From: Xanthomonas sp. SI
Lineage (GTDB): Bacteria; Pseudomonadota; Gammaproteobacteria; Xanthomonadales; Xanthomonadaceae
Assembly: GCF_014236855.1 (NCBI RefSeq)
Contig: NZ_CP051261.1
Location: 4,960,001 to 5,024,000, forward strand
DNA length: 64,000 nt
Direction: 5' to 3'
In this document: piece by piece, positions 53,822 through 63,054 of the stretch
Position numbering within the stretch: position 1 is the stretch's first letter
Layout: every line of letters starts with the position of its first letter
Made by a program: the position numbers and the translations under genes
The notes under the pieces: model-generated
The model's database searches: none
Seen by the model: the letters and a program-made list of their open reading frames with translations, nothing else
What the model was told of the DNA's origin: nothing

Positions 53822-54769
53822 CTACCAGCGCAGGCACATCGCTGCGTGATCGGAACCAAAACGACGCTTGATCTCGGCATGCGGCGCAGCCTGATCGAAG
53901 GCACGAAAGACCAGCACCGGCTGGAAGTTCGACAAAGCGTAGTCGAGCTTACGCCCGCTGATTCTCGTCGGACCGACGGGCGCGCAGATTTCGCCGGCCG
54001 GTACCCCCTGAGCCAATAGCTGGCCGGGTTCGGCGTTGAGATCACCGAACAGGATGCTGTTGCCGACGTGATTGGCTTTGATGAAGTTCCACATGGCAGC
54101 GACGACCTGGCCGTTGTTGCCAGACGGCGCATGCCAGAAGAACAGGTTGATGCCGCCGTGGACCACCCACCTGGGAATGCGCCTATTGCCGCCGGCGAGA
54201 TGCGGGCCGCCCGGCGGCCCAGGCACGCCGGCACCGACCGCCGGAAAGGCCAGCGGTTCGGCGAGCGCGCCGAGAATGTTGGTCCAATAGCACAATATCT
54301 TGGCCCCAGGAGCGACTGCGTTGCGTAACGAAGAGGTGTTGCCTGGAAAGCCCTGCTGAACCTCGCAATAGAACACCGGAAACGGCTGGCTTTCGAGCCA
54401 GCGTTGCGTCTGGACTTTGCGCAGGCTGACGCCGGCCTTGTATTCGAGTCTGTTGACTTTAAGAAGCTGGCTCAACTCGGTCTCAACTTGGCGCTGCACC
54501 CTGCGGTCTTCGCTGTAGATGGTCCGCGCGTAGGGATGATAGGACCCGGCCTTCACTACCTCCCTACCTGCGACCCGACGCATCGAGCGCGTAATTGGCG
54601 GGGTTACGACGGCCCCTTTCGCCGCGTGGTTTTCAAGCTGCCGCATCGTGTCGAGTTGAGCGCGTTCGGCTTCCGCCTCCCTTTCCTGGGAAAGCAGTTC
54701 CGCATTCGTTGAGAGATGTTCCGCATTCCAAAAGTAGATTTTTGGCACAACCCTTCTCCTCGATTTCAT
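53822..54769 (-). CDS. Endonuclease/exonuclease/phosphatase (DNase I-like) fold protein, candidate T6SS effector
   Basis: A 315-residue protein. The pattern of the EEP superfamily can be followed: FWNAEHL with N15, FYCEVQ with E136, FFWHAP with H213, SILFGDLNAEPG with D243 and N245, KLDYAL with D276, and GSDHAAM with D307/H308. These are the metal and catalytic residues of DNase I-like nucleases and related phosphatases. A helical, charged segment (21-130) is inserted between the first two blocks and may be a delivery or regulatory region. G+C is visibly lower than in the T6SS core. It belongs to a three-gene cargo block upstream of the kinase. Secretion and DNase activity are inference. Confidence 0.72.
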   Translation of the reverse strand: MKSRRRVVPKIYFWNAEHLSTNAELLSQEREAEAERAQLDTMRQLENHAAKGAVVTPPITRSMRRVAGREVVKAGSYHPYARTIYSEDRRVQRQVETELSQLLKVNRLEYKAGVSLRKVQTQRWLESQPFPVFYCEVQQGFPGNTSSLRNAVAPGAKILCYWTNILGALAEPLAFPAVGAGVPGPPGGPHLAGGNRRIPRWVVHGGINLFFWHAPSGNNGQVVAAMWNFIKANHVGNSILFGDLNAEPGQLLAQGVPAGEICAPVGPTRISGRKLDYALSNFQPVLVFRAFDQAAPHAEIKRRFGSDHAAMCLRW

Positions 54770-54919
54770 CCGTTCGCTTCGACCGGCATGCCCATGCAGT
54801 GAAATCGGCGACAGACCGGCCGTCGAATGCCTGGACGCGACCGGACAGCGCTTCGTTAAACAATCCAATTTTCAATCGACTTATCGCCACCGCGTCGCGC
54901 AGACGCATGGCAGACGCGC

Positions 54920-55699
54920 CTATGCTGCAACCGCCAGATAGGCCTCGATCAGCGCATCCAGTTCATCGGTAGCCGTGACGTGACCATTCTTCACGTTCAG
55001 GCGATACAGATAGCGATAGCTCCCCACCAACTCAAAGGAAAGCGAACCAGCTCCGTAGTAAGCGGCCAGTTCCTCCTCGATTTCCAGATAAAGCCCACGC
55101 TCCGGAAACTGCGCCACGTAATGCATTCGGGTAGTGCCATTGGGCGTATCGGTTCTTTTTTGCTTCGAACCGTAGCTGTAGCCCATGGTATGGATGTCGT
55201 GCTCGATGGCGATGGCAATGCCTCGCGCCTTTATCTGGCCGTCGCTGTATCCCATTCCGGAAAGCGGCCCCGTATTTAGCACGTTCGCACGATACTTAAG
55301 CGCGCCGTCGGAACTGATATGGTCCCGCTCCAATGTCGCGCTTGCCACGTTGTGCTTCAGCGATCCGACACCTGTACTGTAAGGCCCGACATCGCCCTCG
55401 CGGACCAAGTCGTTTCTTCTGTCCAACCTGCTCCGCGGCTTCGCTTTCTTGCCTACGCCCTTGGGAACCGCAGCGCCACTGGGGAGCCGCTTTCCGCCAT
55501 TCTTGAAGCGCACGAAATTGTCGGCGCTAAGCTGAATGGAATTGGTTGCGAAAACCTGGAATACAATCGCGTTGCTCACGACCAATGTGTTCAGATCGTG
55601 GTTGGTGGAAACGTGCCCATACTGGCTGACCTGCCCGGCTTTCGAATAATGCGAATAATAGACCATCGAGTCCTTGATGCTCACGGCCACATAGCCCAT
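54920..55699 (-). CDS. Unrecognised protein with a RDHISS motif in the T6SS cargo block
   Basis: A 259-residue protein with GGAGG before the ATG at 55699, so it is well supported as a gene. No signal peptide. A basic linker (80-100) leads to GSLKHNVASATLERDHISSDGALKYR-type text (about 112-137; core RDHISSDGAL), which recalls the DH-containing site of HNH/endonuclease-VII-like toxins (inference). The C-terminal half looks like alternating strands and helices. Low G+C (30 of 60 bases in a line counted by hand). It sits 47 bp after the 55747 gene stop and may be translated with it. Confidence 0.6.
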   Translation of the reverse strand: MGYVAVSIKDSMVYYSHYSKAGQVSQYGHVSTNHDLNTLVVSNAIVFQVFATNSIQLSADNFVRFKNGGKRLPSGAAVPKGVGKKAKPRSRLDRRNDLVREGDVGPYSTGVGSLKHNVASATLERDHISSDGALKYRANVLNTGPLSGMGYSDGQIKARGIAIAIEHDIHTMGYSYGSKQKRTDTPNGTTRMHYVAQFPERGLYLEIEEELAAYYGAGSLSFELVGSYRYLYRLNVKNGHVTATDELDALIEAYLAVAA

Positions 55700-55746
55700 A
55701 AATCCTCCAAAAACATTGATCGACCGAACCACAGGATGGTTTGACG

Positions 55747-56742
55747 TCAGCCTCCTTCGTACAGGTTTCCGTCCAAGCCATGGAACGATTTCGCATAGGT
55801 TTTGTGTGAACTCGCCACCACCGCGGCGGCATCGTGCGCTACGTCGCGCACCCAACGGGCTTTACCGGTTTCACCGGGGCGCGTGCTATTGGACCACTGC
55901 CCGTCGGCTTTCTTGGCTTCCGCGCTGCCCTTCGAATCGCCTTGCAGCTTCCTCATCGGGAGCTTGTTGCCTTCCTTATCTTTCGTCGCTGCCGAAATCC
56001 AGCCGCGCTTGTCGTAGCGCATGCACAGGAAGCTGGAGACAAAGTGATTCTTGAGCGGTCCTTTCAGCCCGCGCACCAAGTAATCCGTGATCACTTGTGG
56101 CGAGCGATAGCTCTGGGATTCCAGTGTCTCGCCATTCTTCAACACGGTACCTGCAGCATCCGCATGCATGTCCGAAGGGAAGCAGTCCGCCAGCCATTGC
56201 CAGAGGAACACGGTCTTGCGCTCGGCCGCGTTGGCGCGGTAATTTCCCAGTTGCGCATAGAGCCTCGCTGCCGGACGGCCGAACTTGCTGGCGATGCTCA
56301 GCCATTGCAAGGCATGCGTATATTCGCCATGCCGATTGTGCATCGAATCCTTCCAGAACAGCTTGTTGCGCAACATGTAGCCAAGCTCCGGGTCACCAGC
56401 GATCAGCTTGAGCTGCATTGCGGCACCGCGCGCATGATCCGGCGCGAGCCGAGTGGACACTCGGAATCCGTATGGTTCCGCGACCAAGGCGATGACACGG
56501 GTGAACTTGTTTCGCTCGTTGACATCGAGTGTTACGTAACGCTTCCACATCGCTTCCGAAACTATTCTAAGCTGCGCTTCGAATTGAGACTTATTGCAGA
56601 GAAACGCAGCGATCTGCGCCGCAAGCTTAAGATCGCCATCGATGAGCGTCTCGTCCAGACCGGTGTGGTCGTGAGGCTTGAATCCATTGTCCCGCAAGCT
56701 ACGCTCAGCCGTGACCGCATCGGCGAATACTGTGTTTGCCAT
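55747..56742 (-). CDS. Unrecognised protein first in the T6SS cargo block
   Basis: A 331-residue soluble protein with GGGGAAAGAGC in front of the ATG at 56742. The N-terminal two thirds are helical with Trp/His/Tyr-rich blocks such as FWKDSMHNRHGEYTHALQW (near 128-146). The C-terminus (250-331) is basic and polar. I do not recognise the family with confidence; a weak resemblance to LirA/MavJ-type effector proteins is from memory and unverified. Low G+C compared with clpV next door. Place and composition suggest T6SS cargo or an adaptor. Confidence 0.6.
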   Translation of the reverse strand: MANTVFADAVTAERSLRDNGFKPHDHTGLDETLIDGDLKLAAQIAAFLCNKSQFEAQLRIVSEAMWKRYVTLDVNERNKFTRVIALVAEPYGFRVSTRLAPDHARGAAMQLKLIAGDPELGYMLRNKLFWKDSMHNRHGEYTHALQWLSIASKFGRPAARLYAQLGNYRANAAERKTVFLWQWLADCFPSDMHADAAGTVLKNGETLESQSYRSPQVITDYLVRGLKGPLKNHFVSSFLCMRYDKRGWISAATKDKEGNKLPMRKLQGDSKGSAEAKKADGQWSNSTRPGETGKARWVRDVAHDAAAVVASSHKTYAKSFHGLDGNLYEGG

Positions 56743-56828
56743 GCTCTTTCCCCGTAATGACACTATCCGCTACGGCGCAATGCCGCGCTCGACCGCACTG
56801 AATTGCTCGCACTTCGATTGATCCGACT

Positions 56829-59585
56829 TCAGGCGAAGCGATAGGAAAAATCGCCGCCCGTCGTGCCCAGCTTCACGCCGGTGACTGGCTGGCCTTCGAT
56901 CATCCGACCGAGGAACTCGCGCGAAATCTCCGGCAGCATCGAATTGGTCAAGATCGCATCGATCATGCGGCCGCCCGATTCGCTCTCGGTGCAGCGGCCG
57001 ACCACCAGCTTGACCACGTCTTCGTCGTAGTCGAACGGGATCTTGTAGCGGGCCTCCACGCGCTTTTTGATCCGGTTCAACTGCAGCTTGACGATCTGCC
57101 CGAGCATGGCGTCGCTCAGCGGGTAGTACGGGATGGTGACCAGGCGGCCGAGCAGCGCCGGCGGGAAGATCTTCAGCAGCGGCTCGCGCAGGGCCTTGGC
57201 CATGCCGTCCGGGTCCGGCATCAATTCCGGGTCCTTGCACAGGCTGGCGATCAGCTCGGTGCCGGCATTGGTGGTGAGGATGATCAAGGTGTTGCGGAAG
57301 TCGATGCGGCGGCCTTCGCCGTCTTCCATCACGCCCTTGTCGAACACCTGAAAGAACAGTTCGTGCACGTCCGGGTGCGCCTTCTCCACTTCGTCCAACA
57401 GCACTACCGAATACGGCTTGCGCCGCACCGCCTCGGTCAGCACGCCGCCTTCGCCGTAGCCGACGTAGCCGGGAGGCGCGCCCTTCAGCGAGGACACGGT
57501 ATGCGCTTCCTGGTACTCGCTCATGTTGATGGTGATCAGGTTCTGCTCGCCGCCGTACAGCGCTTCGGCCAGCGCCAGCGCGGTCTCGGTCTTGCCGACG
57601 CCGGAGGTGCCGGCGAGCATGAACACGCCGATCGGCTTGTGCGGGTTGTCCAGGCCGGCGCGGGTGGTCTGGATGCGCTTGGCGATCATCTCCATGGCGT
57701 GGTCCTGGCCGATCACACGCTTGGCCAGCAGTTCGGGCAGGCGCAGCACGGTGTCGATCTCGTTGCGCGCCATGCGCCCGACCGGGATGCCGGTCCAGTC
57801 GGCGACCACCGCGGCCACGGCCTGGTAGTCCACGGTCGGCAGGATCAGCGGGTTCTCGCCCTGCAGCGCGCTCAGCTCCGCCTGCACCTGGCGCAAGCGC
57901 GCCAGCAGCGCGTCGCGTTCGTTGCCGGTGGCGCCGGGTGCCGGCATGTCCTGCATCTGCTGCGCCGGCTCCTGCTGCGCCAGCGTCTGTGCCGCCGCTT
58001 CCAGCGGGCTGCCGGTGCCTTCGATCGGGGCGATGCCGGCGCGTAGCTGCGCGCGCAGCGCCAGCAGTTCGTCGACCAGCGCCTTCTCCTCGCCCCAGCG
58101 CTGTTCCAGCGCGGCCAGGCGCGCCTGTTCGGCATCCAGCAGCGCGCGACAGGCGACGTCGCGCTCGTCGACGACGATGCCGATCGCGCGTTCGCGTTCG
58201 ATGATGCCGCGTTCGGTCTGCAGCGATTCGATGCGGCGGCGGCTATCGTCCACGTCGGCCGGGGTGGCGTGCAGGCTCACCGCCACGCGCGCGCAGGCGG
58301 TGTCGAGCAGGCTCACCGACTTGTCCGGCAGCTGCCGCGCCGGAATGTAGCGATGGCTGAGCTTGACCGCCGCCTCCAGCGCCTCGTCCAGGATCTGCAC
58401 CTTATGGTGCTGCTCCATGGTGCTGGCCACACCGCGCATCATCAGCACCGCCTTGACCTCGTCCGGCTCGTCCACCTGCACCGCCTGGAAGCGGCGGGTC
58501 AGCGCCGGGTCCTTCTCGATGTATTTCTTGTATTCGGCCCAGGTGGTGGCGCCGACCGTGCGCAGGGTGCCGCGCGCCAGCGCCGGCTTGAGCAGGTTGG
58601 CCGCATCGCCGGTGCCGGCCGCGCCGCCGGCGCCGACCAGGGTGTGGGTCTCGTCGACGAACAGGATGATCGGCCTGGCGCTGGCCTGCACTTCGTCGAT
58701 CACCGCACGCAGGCGCTGCTCGAATTCGCCCTTCATGCTGGCGCCGGCCTGCAGCAGGCCCACGTCGAGCGCGCGCAGCTCGACCTCCTTCAGCGCCGGC
58801 GGCACGTCGCCGCGGGCGATGCGCTGGGCCAGGCCCTCGACCACCGCGGTCTTGCCGACGCCGGCCTCGCCGACCAGGATCGGGTTGTTCTGCCGGCGCC
58901 GCATCAGGATATCCACCACCTGGCGGATCTCGTCGTCGCGGCCGATGATCGGGTCGAGCTTGCCGTCGCGCGCCTGCGCGGTCAGGTCGGTGGTGAATTT
59001 CTTCAGCGCTTCCTGCTTGCCCAGCGCGGCCGGGGCGATCGCGCCGCTGGCCTCGCCCGGCGCGCCGGCCTGGCCGAGCTGGAAGCCGTCGCTGGGCAGC
59101 AGTCCGTCTTCCGGCGAGCCGGCGACGATCTCGGCGAAGCGCTCGCTCAGCGCTTCCGGCTTGATCTTCTCGAATTCCTTGGAGATGCCGAGCAGCGCAT
59201 TGCGTAGCGTACGCACGCTGAGCACGCCGACGATCAGGTAGCCGGTGCGCACCTGCGCCTCGCCGAAGCTGAGCGAGGCATACACCCAGCCGCGCTCGAC
59301 CGCTTCCTCGACCGTGCCGGACAGATCGGTGACGCCGCTGGCGCCGCGCGGCAGCCGGTCCAGCGCCTCGGTCACGTCGCGCGCCAGGTTCGACGGGTTG
59401 AGCTCGAAGCGCTTGACGATGCGGTGCAGATCCGAGTCCTGCAGTTGCAGGATCTGGTGCAGCCAGTGCACCAGTTCCACGTACGGGTTGCCGCGCAACT
59501 TGCAGAACACGGTGGCGCTTTCGATGCCGCGATAGGCGAGCTTGTTGAGCTTGCCGAACAGGGCGCTGCGACTGATTTCGGCCAT
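56829..59585 (-). CDS. clpV: T6SS sheath-disassembly AAA+ ATPase ClpV (TssH)
   Basis: A 918-residue Clp ATPase. The N-terminal domain (1-150) is the ClpV type that binds the sheath. AAA1 has Walker A GEAGVGKT (239-246). A ClpB-like coiled middle domain is around 430-560. AAA2 has GTSGVGKT and the following VLLDEVEKAHPDVHELFFQV. The protein ends with a ClpB_D2-small domain. ClpV recycles contracted TssBC sheath. The ATG at 59585 has AAGGA upstream. It follows tssG by about 50 bp and marks the end of the tagJ-E-F-G-H core string before the cargo genes. Confidence 0.96.
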   Translation of the reverse strand: MAEISRSALFGKLNKLAYRGIESATVFCKLRGNPYVELVHWLHQILQLQDSDLHRIVKRFELNPSNLARDVTEALDRLPRGASGVTDLSGTVEEAVERGWVYASLSFGEAQVRTGYLIVGVLSVRTLRNALLGISKEFEKIKPEALSERFAEIVAGSPEDGLLPSDGFQLGQAGAPGEASGAIAPAALGKQEALKKFTTDLTAQARDGKLDPIIGRDDEIRQVVDILMRRRQNNPILVGEAGVGKTAVVEGLAQRIARGDVPPALKEVELRALDVGLLQAGASMKGEFEQRLRAVIDEVQASARPIILFVDETHTLVGAGGAAGTGDAANLLKPALARGTLRTVGATTWAEYKKYIEKDPALTRRFQAVQVDEPDEVKAVLMMRGVASTMEQHHKVQILDEALEAAVKLSHRYIPARQLPDKSVSLLDTACARVAVSLHATPADVDDSRRRIESLQTERGIIERERAIGIVVDERDVACRALLDAEQARLAALEQRWGEEKALVDELLALRAQLRAGIAPIEGTGSPLEAAAQTLAQQEPAQQMQDMPAPGATGNERDALLARLRQVQAELSALQGENPLILPTVDYQAVAAVVADWTGIPVGRMARNEIDTVLRLPELLAKRVIGQDHAMEMIAKRIQTTRAGLDNPHKPIGVFMLAGTSGVGKTETALALAEALYGGEQNLITINMSEYQEAHTVSSLKGAPPGYVGYGEGGVLTEAVRRKPYSVVLLDEVEKAHPDVHELFFQVFDKGVMEDGEGRRIDFRNTLIILTTNAGTELIASLCKDPELMPDPDGMAKALREPLLKIFPPALLGRLVTIPYYPLSDAMLGQIVKLQLNRIKKRVEARYKIPFDYDEDVVKLVVGRCTESESGGRMIDAILTNSMLPEISREFLGRMIEGQPVTGVKLGTTGGDFSYRFA

Positions 59586-59634
59586 GGCGGTGATTCCTTG
59601 TGCGAATGCGGAAAGAGAAAGAGAAAAGACGTGC

Positions 59635-60645
59635 TCAGCCGGACGGCCGCAGCACCACGTCGTCGGCGTCGGCGATGTCCCAGCTGCGCTGGCCGAGCCA
59701 GGTGTCCAGGCCCAGGCGCCCGCCGCGCGCCAGCGTGGTCGCCGGCACCTCGTCGGACTGCAGCAGCAGCTGCAGATCCCAGCCTTTTTCGTCGCCGACG
59801 TAGCTGCGGACCGCCGCGGCCAGCTGGCGCAAGGCCTCGCCGCCGGGCAGGAAGCGCTGGAAGGCGCTGCGCGACAGCGGCCCCAGGCGTAGCCGGAACC
59901 GCTGCTGCGCACCGCGCGCATGCGCGCCTAGTACGGTGCTGTGGCCGAGCGTGGCGACCTCGGGCGAAGCGCCCAGCCGCAACCGCGCATCGTCGGGCAG
60001 GCGCATCCATTCGGCGACGAACTCGAGCACCTGCACCGGCACCGCGAACAGCTGTTCGAGCAGGCCGCGCAAGCCTTCGGCATTGCGCGCCACCGGCAGC
60101 AGGCGCCCGGCGAAGTGGCGGCGCGCATCGTCGGGCAGCGCGTCGCGCCCGCGCAGATGCGGCGAGGCGATGCCGGCCAGCGCATCCAGGTAGCCGCGGA
60201 AGCGGTCCTCGTGCGGGCGGTCGGCATGCACGGTCGGTTGCGCATCGGCCCAGGCGCGGTAGAACAGGCTCAGCATGCGGTGATGGAACAGATCGGCGAA
60301 CGCGGCCAGGGTCGGATCCTTGGCCTGCGCCTGGCGCTCGATCGCGTATTCGGTCAGGTGCAGCGGCAGCGGTGCGTTCGGCCCGAACAGGCCCAGGAAC
60401 AGCCCGTACAGCTTGCCCGGCTGGGTGCCGGCGGCGGCCACGTAGCGGTCGATCGAACGCGGCGCGAAGGCCAGCGACGGCGTATGCCGCAGCCGCACCG
60501 GGTCGTCGGACGGGCGCGTGGAACGGCCCAGCCGCGGCTGCTGCGGATGCGCGCGTTCCAGCGCGCGCAGCGCGGCGAAGAACTCGAAGTCGTGCGGCCG
60601 CTCACGCAGCGCCTGCTCCAGGGCGGCCAGATCGGTGGCGCTCAC
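59635..60645 (-). CDS. tssG: T6SS baseplate protein TssG
   Basis: A 336-residue TssG (ImpH). It begins at a GTG that overlaps the tssF stop (GTGA) and contains DFEFFAALRALERAHP, LFLGLFGPNAPLPLHLTEYA and HRMLSLFYRAW, the conserved N-terminal blocks. It ends close to clpV. TssG forms the baseplate wedge with TssE and TssF. The overlap with tssF supports coupled translation; no strong independent ribosome-binding site is seen. Confidence 0.94.
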   Translation of the reverse strand: MSATDLAALEQALRERPHDFEFFAALRALERAHPQQPRLGRSTRPSDDPVRLRHTPSLAFAPRSIDRYVAAAGTQPGKLYGLFLGLFGPNAPLPLHLTEYAIERQAQAKDPTLAAFADLFHHRMLSLFYRAWADAQPTVHADRPHEDRFRGYLDALAGIASPHLRGRDALPDDARRHFAGRLLPVARNAEGLRGLLEQLFAVPVQVLEFVAEWMRLPDDARLRLGASPEVATLGHSTVLGAHARGAQQRFRLRLGPLSRSAFQRFLPGGEALRQLAAAVRSYVGDEKGWDLQLLLQSDEVPATTLARGGRLGLDTWLGQRSWDIADADDVVLRPSG

Positions 60646-62537
60646 AGCAGCTGCCGTTTGCCGAGCTGCGCCGGCCAGCGTGCGATCTCGTTGCGCTCGC
60701 TGGTGCGCAGCACGGTCTCGGTGAAGGAATTGACCGACACGTAGCGGGCGAAGAAATGCTGCAGCACCGCGCCGAGCAGGAACGCGCCGCTGCCTTCGAA
60801 CGCGCTGTCCTCGCAGGTGAGGGTGATTTCCAGGCCACGGCCGAAGCTGATCGGCCCCGGCGCGGGAATGCGGCGCACGATCGGCTGCGCGCGCACCTGC
60901 TTGATGCCTTCGATCTGGCGCAGCGCCGCGGCGTCGAACGGATCGCAGTACAACGTGAGCATCTCGCGCAGCGCGGCGGTGCCGTCCTGGCCGTCCTCGA
61001 ACAGCGACAGGTAGTTCAACTGCAGATGGCTGAGCAGGCGCCACGCGGTCTCGCCATCGCTCAGCGCCGGACGCGGCTTGGTCGGCCCGGCCACGCAGCG
61101 CACGCTGTGCACCGGCGCGCCGGCGTCCATGGTGAAATCGGTCGCGCCCTTGCCCACCGGCATGTGCAGCGGCAGGTCGCGGTTGCTGCACAGCAGCTGC
61201 AGGCCGAGCTGGCGCAAGGAGGTGGCGTAGGCGCCGTCGTCGGCATCGACCAGGCTCACGTAGACCTCGCTGCCGACATAGCTGGAGCGCGCGCCCTGGC
61301 GCCGCTGCCGCGCCGACAGCAGGCGCGGTTCGCGGCGCATGGTGTAGAACGCGCCGTGGCGCGCGTGCCAGGTGTGCGCGTCGCCACCGTAGAACGGCAG
61401 GAAGCGCTGCTCCGGTTCCTGGCGGTCGCCGAAGCCTTCGACCTCGCCCAGGCTGTGGATCTCGAAATCCATCGGCCGGGTGCGGTCGGCGAGCACGTGG
61501 TATTCGGTCTTGCCCGGCGCCAGGTGCAGGCGGTCGGCACGGCGCGGGAACAGGTTGATCGCCGGCGTGCAGAACAGGCGGAAGTTGTCCGCGCTCACCG
61601 CCTGCGCCAGGCTGGGCACGCTGCGCTCCAGCAGCACCACGATCTCGAAACCGGTGCCATGCAGCCGGTGCAGCGCCGCGCGCAGCCCGCCCAGTTCGGC
61701 GAACAGGAAGCGCTGCGGGCAGGCGAAGTATTCCTGCAGCAGGCGGTAGCCGCTGAACGCGCGGCCGTCGTACGGAACCAGCGCCTCGTCGTCGGCGAAG
61801 CCGCGCGCGCGCAGTTCGCTGCGGTCGCGCTGCAACTCCACCGCCGCGCCGGCCGCATCCTGGCCGCGCACCACGAAGCCAGCGGCGTGGCCGAGCAGTT
61901 GTTCGTACAGGCGCGTGGGCAGCTCGTCGGCACCGGCCAGGAACAGCGGCAGCGCATCCAGCGCCAGCATGTTCGCCTGCACCCCGGCCAGCGTTTCGAA
62001 ACGCAGGCGCAATGCGGCGCGCACCGGTTTGGCCGCGGCCTGCGCCGGTGGCAGGCCGATGCCGGCCGCGGCGATCGCCGCCGGCGTGTCCAGGTACTTG
62101 GCTTCGCGCAGCGCCAGCGGCCACAGCGTGAGCGCGTGCGCGGTGCGGTATTCGCAGGCGGTGCGCTCGCCGCCGGCGACCAGGCTGCGCAGCGCGGTGT
62201 GGCGCGGCACGGTGTAGCCCGCGGCCAGCGCGCTTTCCTTCAGCTCCGGCTGCAGCTGCACCACCGCCATCGATGGCATGGGCGTCAGGTAGTGCGGGTA
62301 GACCATCTGCAACAGGTGCTGGGTGAACACCGGATACTGCGCGTCGAGCTTGAGCTGCACGCGTGCGGCCATGAACGCGAAGCCTTCCAGCAAGCGCTCC
62401 ACGTACGGATCGGCGCATTCGAAGCCTTCCAGGCCCAGGCGTCCGGCGATCTTCGGAAACTCGCGCGCGAACTCGCCGCCCATCTCGCGCACGTGCTGCA
62501 GTTCGCGGTTGTAGTAGCCGAGCAGGCGCGGGTCCAT
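60642..62537 (-). CDS. tssF: T6SS baseplate protein TssF
   Basis: A 631-residue TssF (ImpG) starting MDPRLLGYYNRELQHVREMG, with the family blocks FAREFPKIAGRLGL, DPYVERLLEGFAFMAARVQ and QMVYPHYLTPMPSMAV. Its ATG overlaps the tssE stop (TGATG), and its stop overlaps the tssG start. Length is normal. Confidence 0.95.
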   Translation of the reverse strand: MDPRLLGYYNRELQHVREMGGEFAREFPKIAGRLGLEGFECADPYVERLLEGFAFMAARVQLKLDAQYPVFTQHLLQMVYPHYLTPMPSMAVVQLQPELKESALAAGYTVPRHTALRSLVAGGERTACEYRTAHALTLWPLALREAKYLDTPAAIAAAGIGLPPAQAAAKPVRAALRLRFETLAGVQANMLALDALPLFLAGADELPTRLYEQLLGHAAGFVVRGQDAAGAAVELQRDRSELRARGFADDEALVPYDGRAFSGYRLLQEYFACPQRFLFAELGGLRAALHRLHGTGFEIVVLLERSVPSLAQAVSADNFRLFCTPAINLFPRRADRLHLAPGKTEYHVLADRTRPMDFEIHSLGEVEGFGDRQEPEQRFLPFYGGDAHTWHARHGAFYTMRREPRLLSARQRRQGARSSYVGSEVYVSLVDADDGAYATSLRQLGLQLLCSNRDLPLHMPVGKGATDFTMDAGAPVHSVRCVAGPTKPRPALSDGETAWRLLSHLQLNYLSLFEDGQDGTAALREMLTLYCDPFDAAALRQIEGIKQVRAQPIVRRIPAPGPISFGRGLEITLTCEDSAFEGSGAFLLGAVLQHFFARYVSVNSFTETVLRTSERNEIARWPAQLGKRQLL

Positions 62538-63040
62538 CAGGCGTAGCCCTCGCTGACGTCCAGGCGCCCGGTCTCCAAGTCCAGCTCGGTCTTCAGGTAC
62601 AGGTTCAGCGGCAGCGGCTGCGCCCACATCTCCGATTCGATGAAGAACACCAGCGAACGCCGGTCCATGCGCCGCGCGTCGGCCTGCACGGTGACGCGCA
62701 GGGTGTCGGCGATCAGCCGCGGCTCGAACGCCAGGATCGCCTCGCGCAGGCGCAGCTGCAGCGCCGCCGCGTCGATGCCGGACATGGCCACGCCGGCCAG
62801 GTCGGGGATGCCGAAATTCAGCACCGAACGACGCACCTCCGGATACGCGTCCAGCGGTTGGTCGGTAGCCAGGTTGACGCAGTTCAGCAGCCACGACAGG
62901 TCGCGCATCACGCACTCGCGCAGGCGCGCGGCGGAGATCACCCGCTTGTCGCGGCTCTCCTCCTGGCGCAGCGGCTCATCGTCGCTGAGCCGGTCCAGCA
63001 GCGAAGGCTGCAGGCGTTCCTGGGTGGTGAGTTCGGCCAT
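62537..63040 (-). CDS. tssE: T6SS baseplate protein TssE (gp25-like)
   Basis: A 167-residue gp25-like lysozyme-fold protein. LQPSLLDRLSDDEP near the start and VRRSVLNFGIPDL around residue 70 are the conserved parts, with a typical FFIESEMWAQP C-terminal block. It initiates sheath attachment to the baseplate. Spacing to tagJ is 14 bp. Confidence 0.95.
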   Translation of the reverse strand: MAELTTQERLQPSLLDRLSDDEPLRQEESRDKRVISAARLRECVMRDLSWLLNCVNLATDQPLDAYPEVRRSVLNFGIPDLAGVAMSGIDAAALQLRLREAILAFEPRLIADTLRVTVQADARRMDRRSLVFFIESEMWAQPLPLNLYLKTELDLETGRLDVSEGYA

Positions 63041-63054
63041 CGCAGCGGCTCAGC

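Noticed and set aside
54770..54919. Possible immunity gene between the DNase-like gene and the gene before it
   Set aside because: Only 150 bp, no start with ribosome-binding site and an open frame of useful length.
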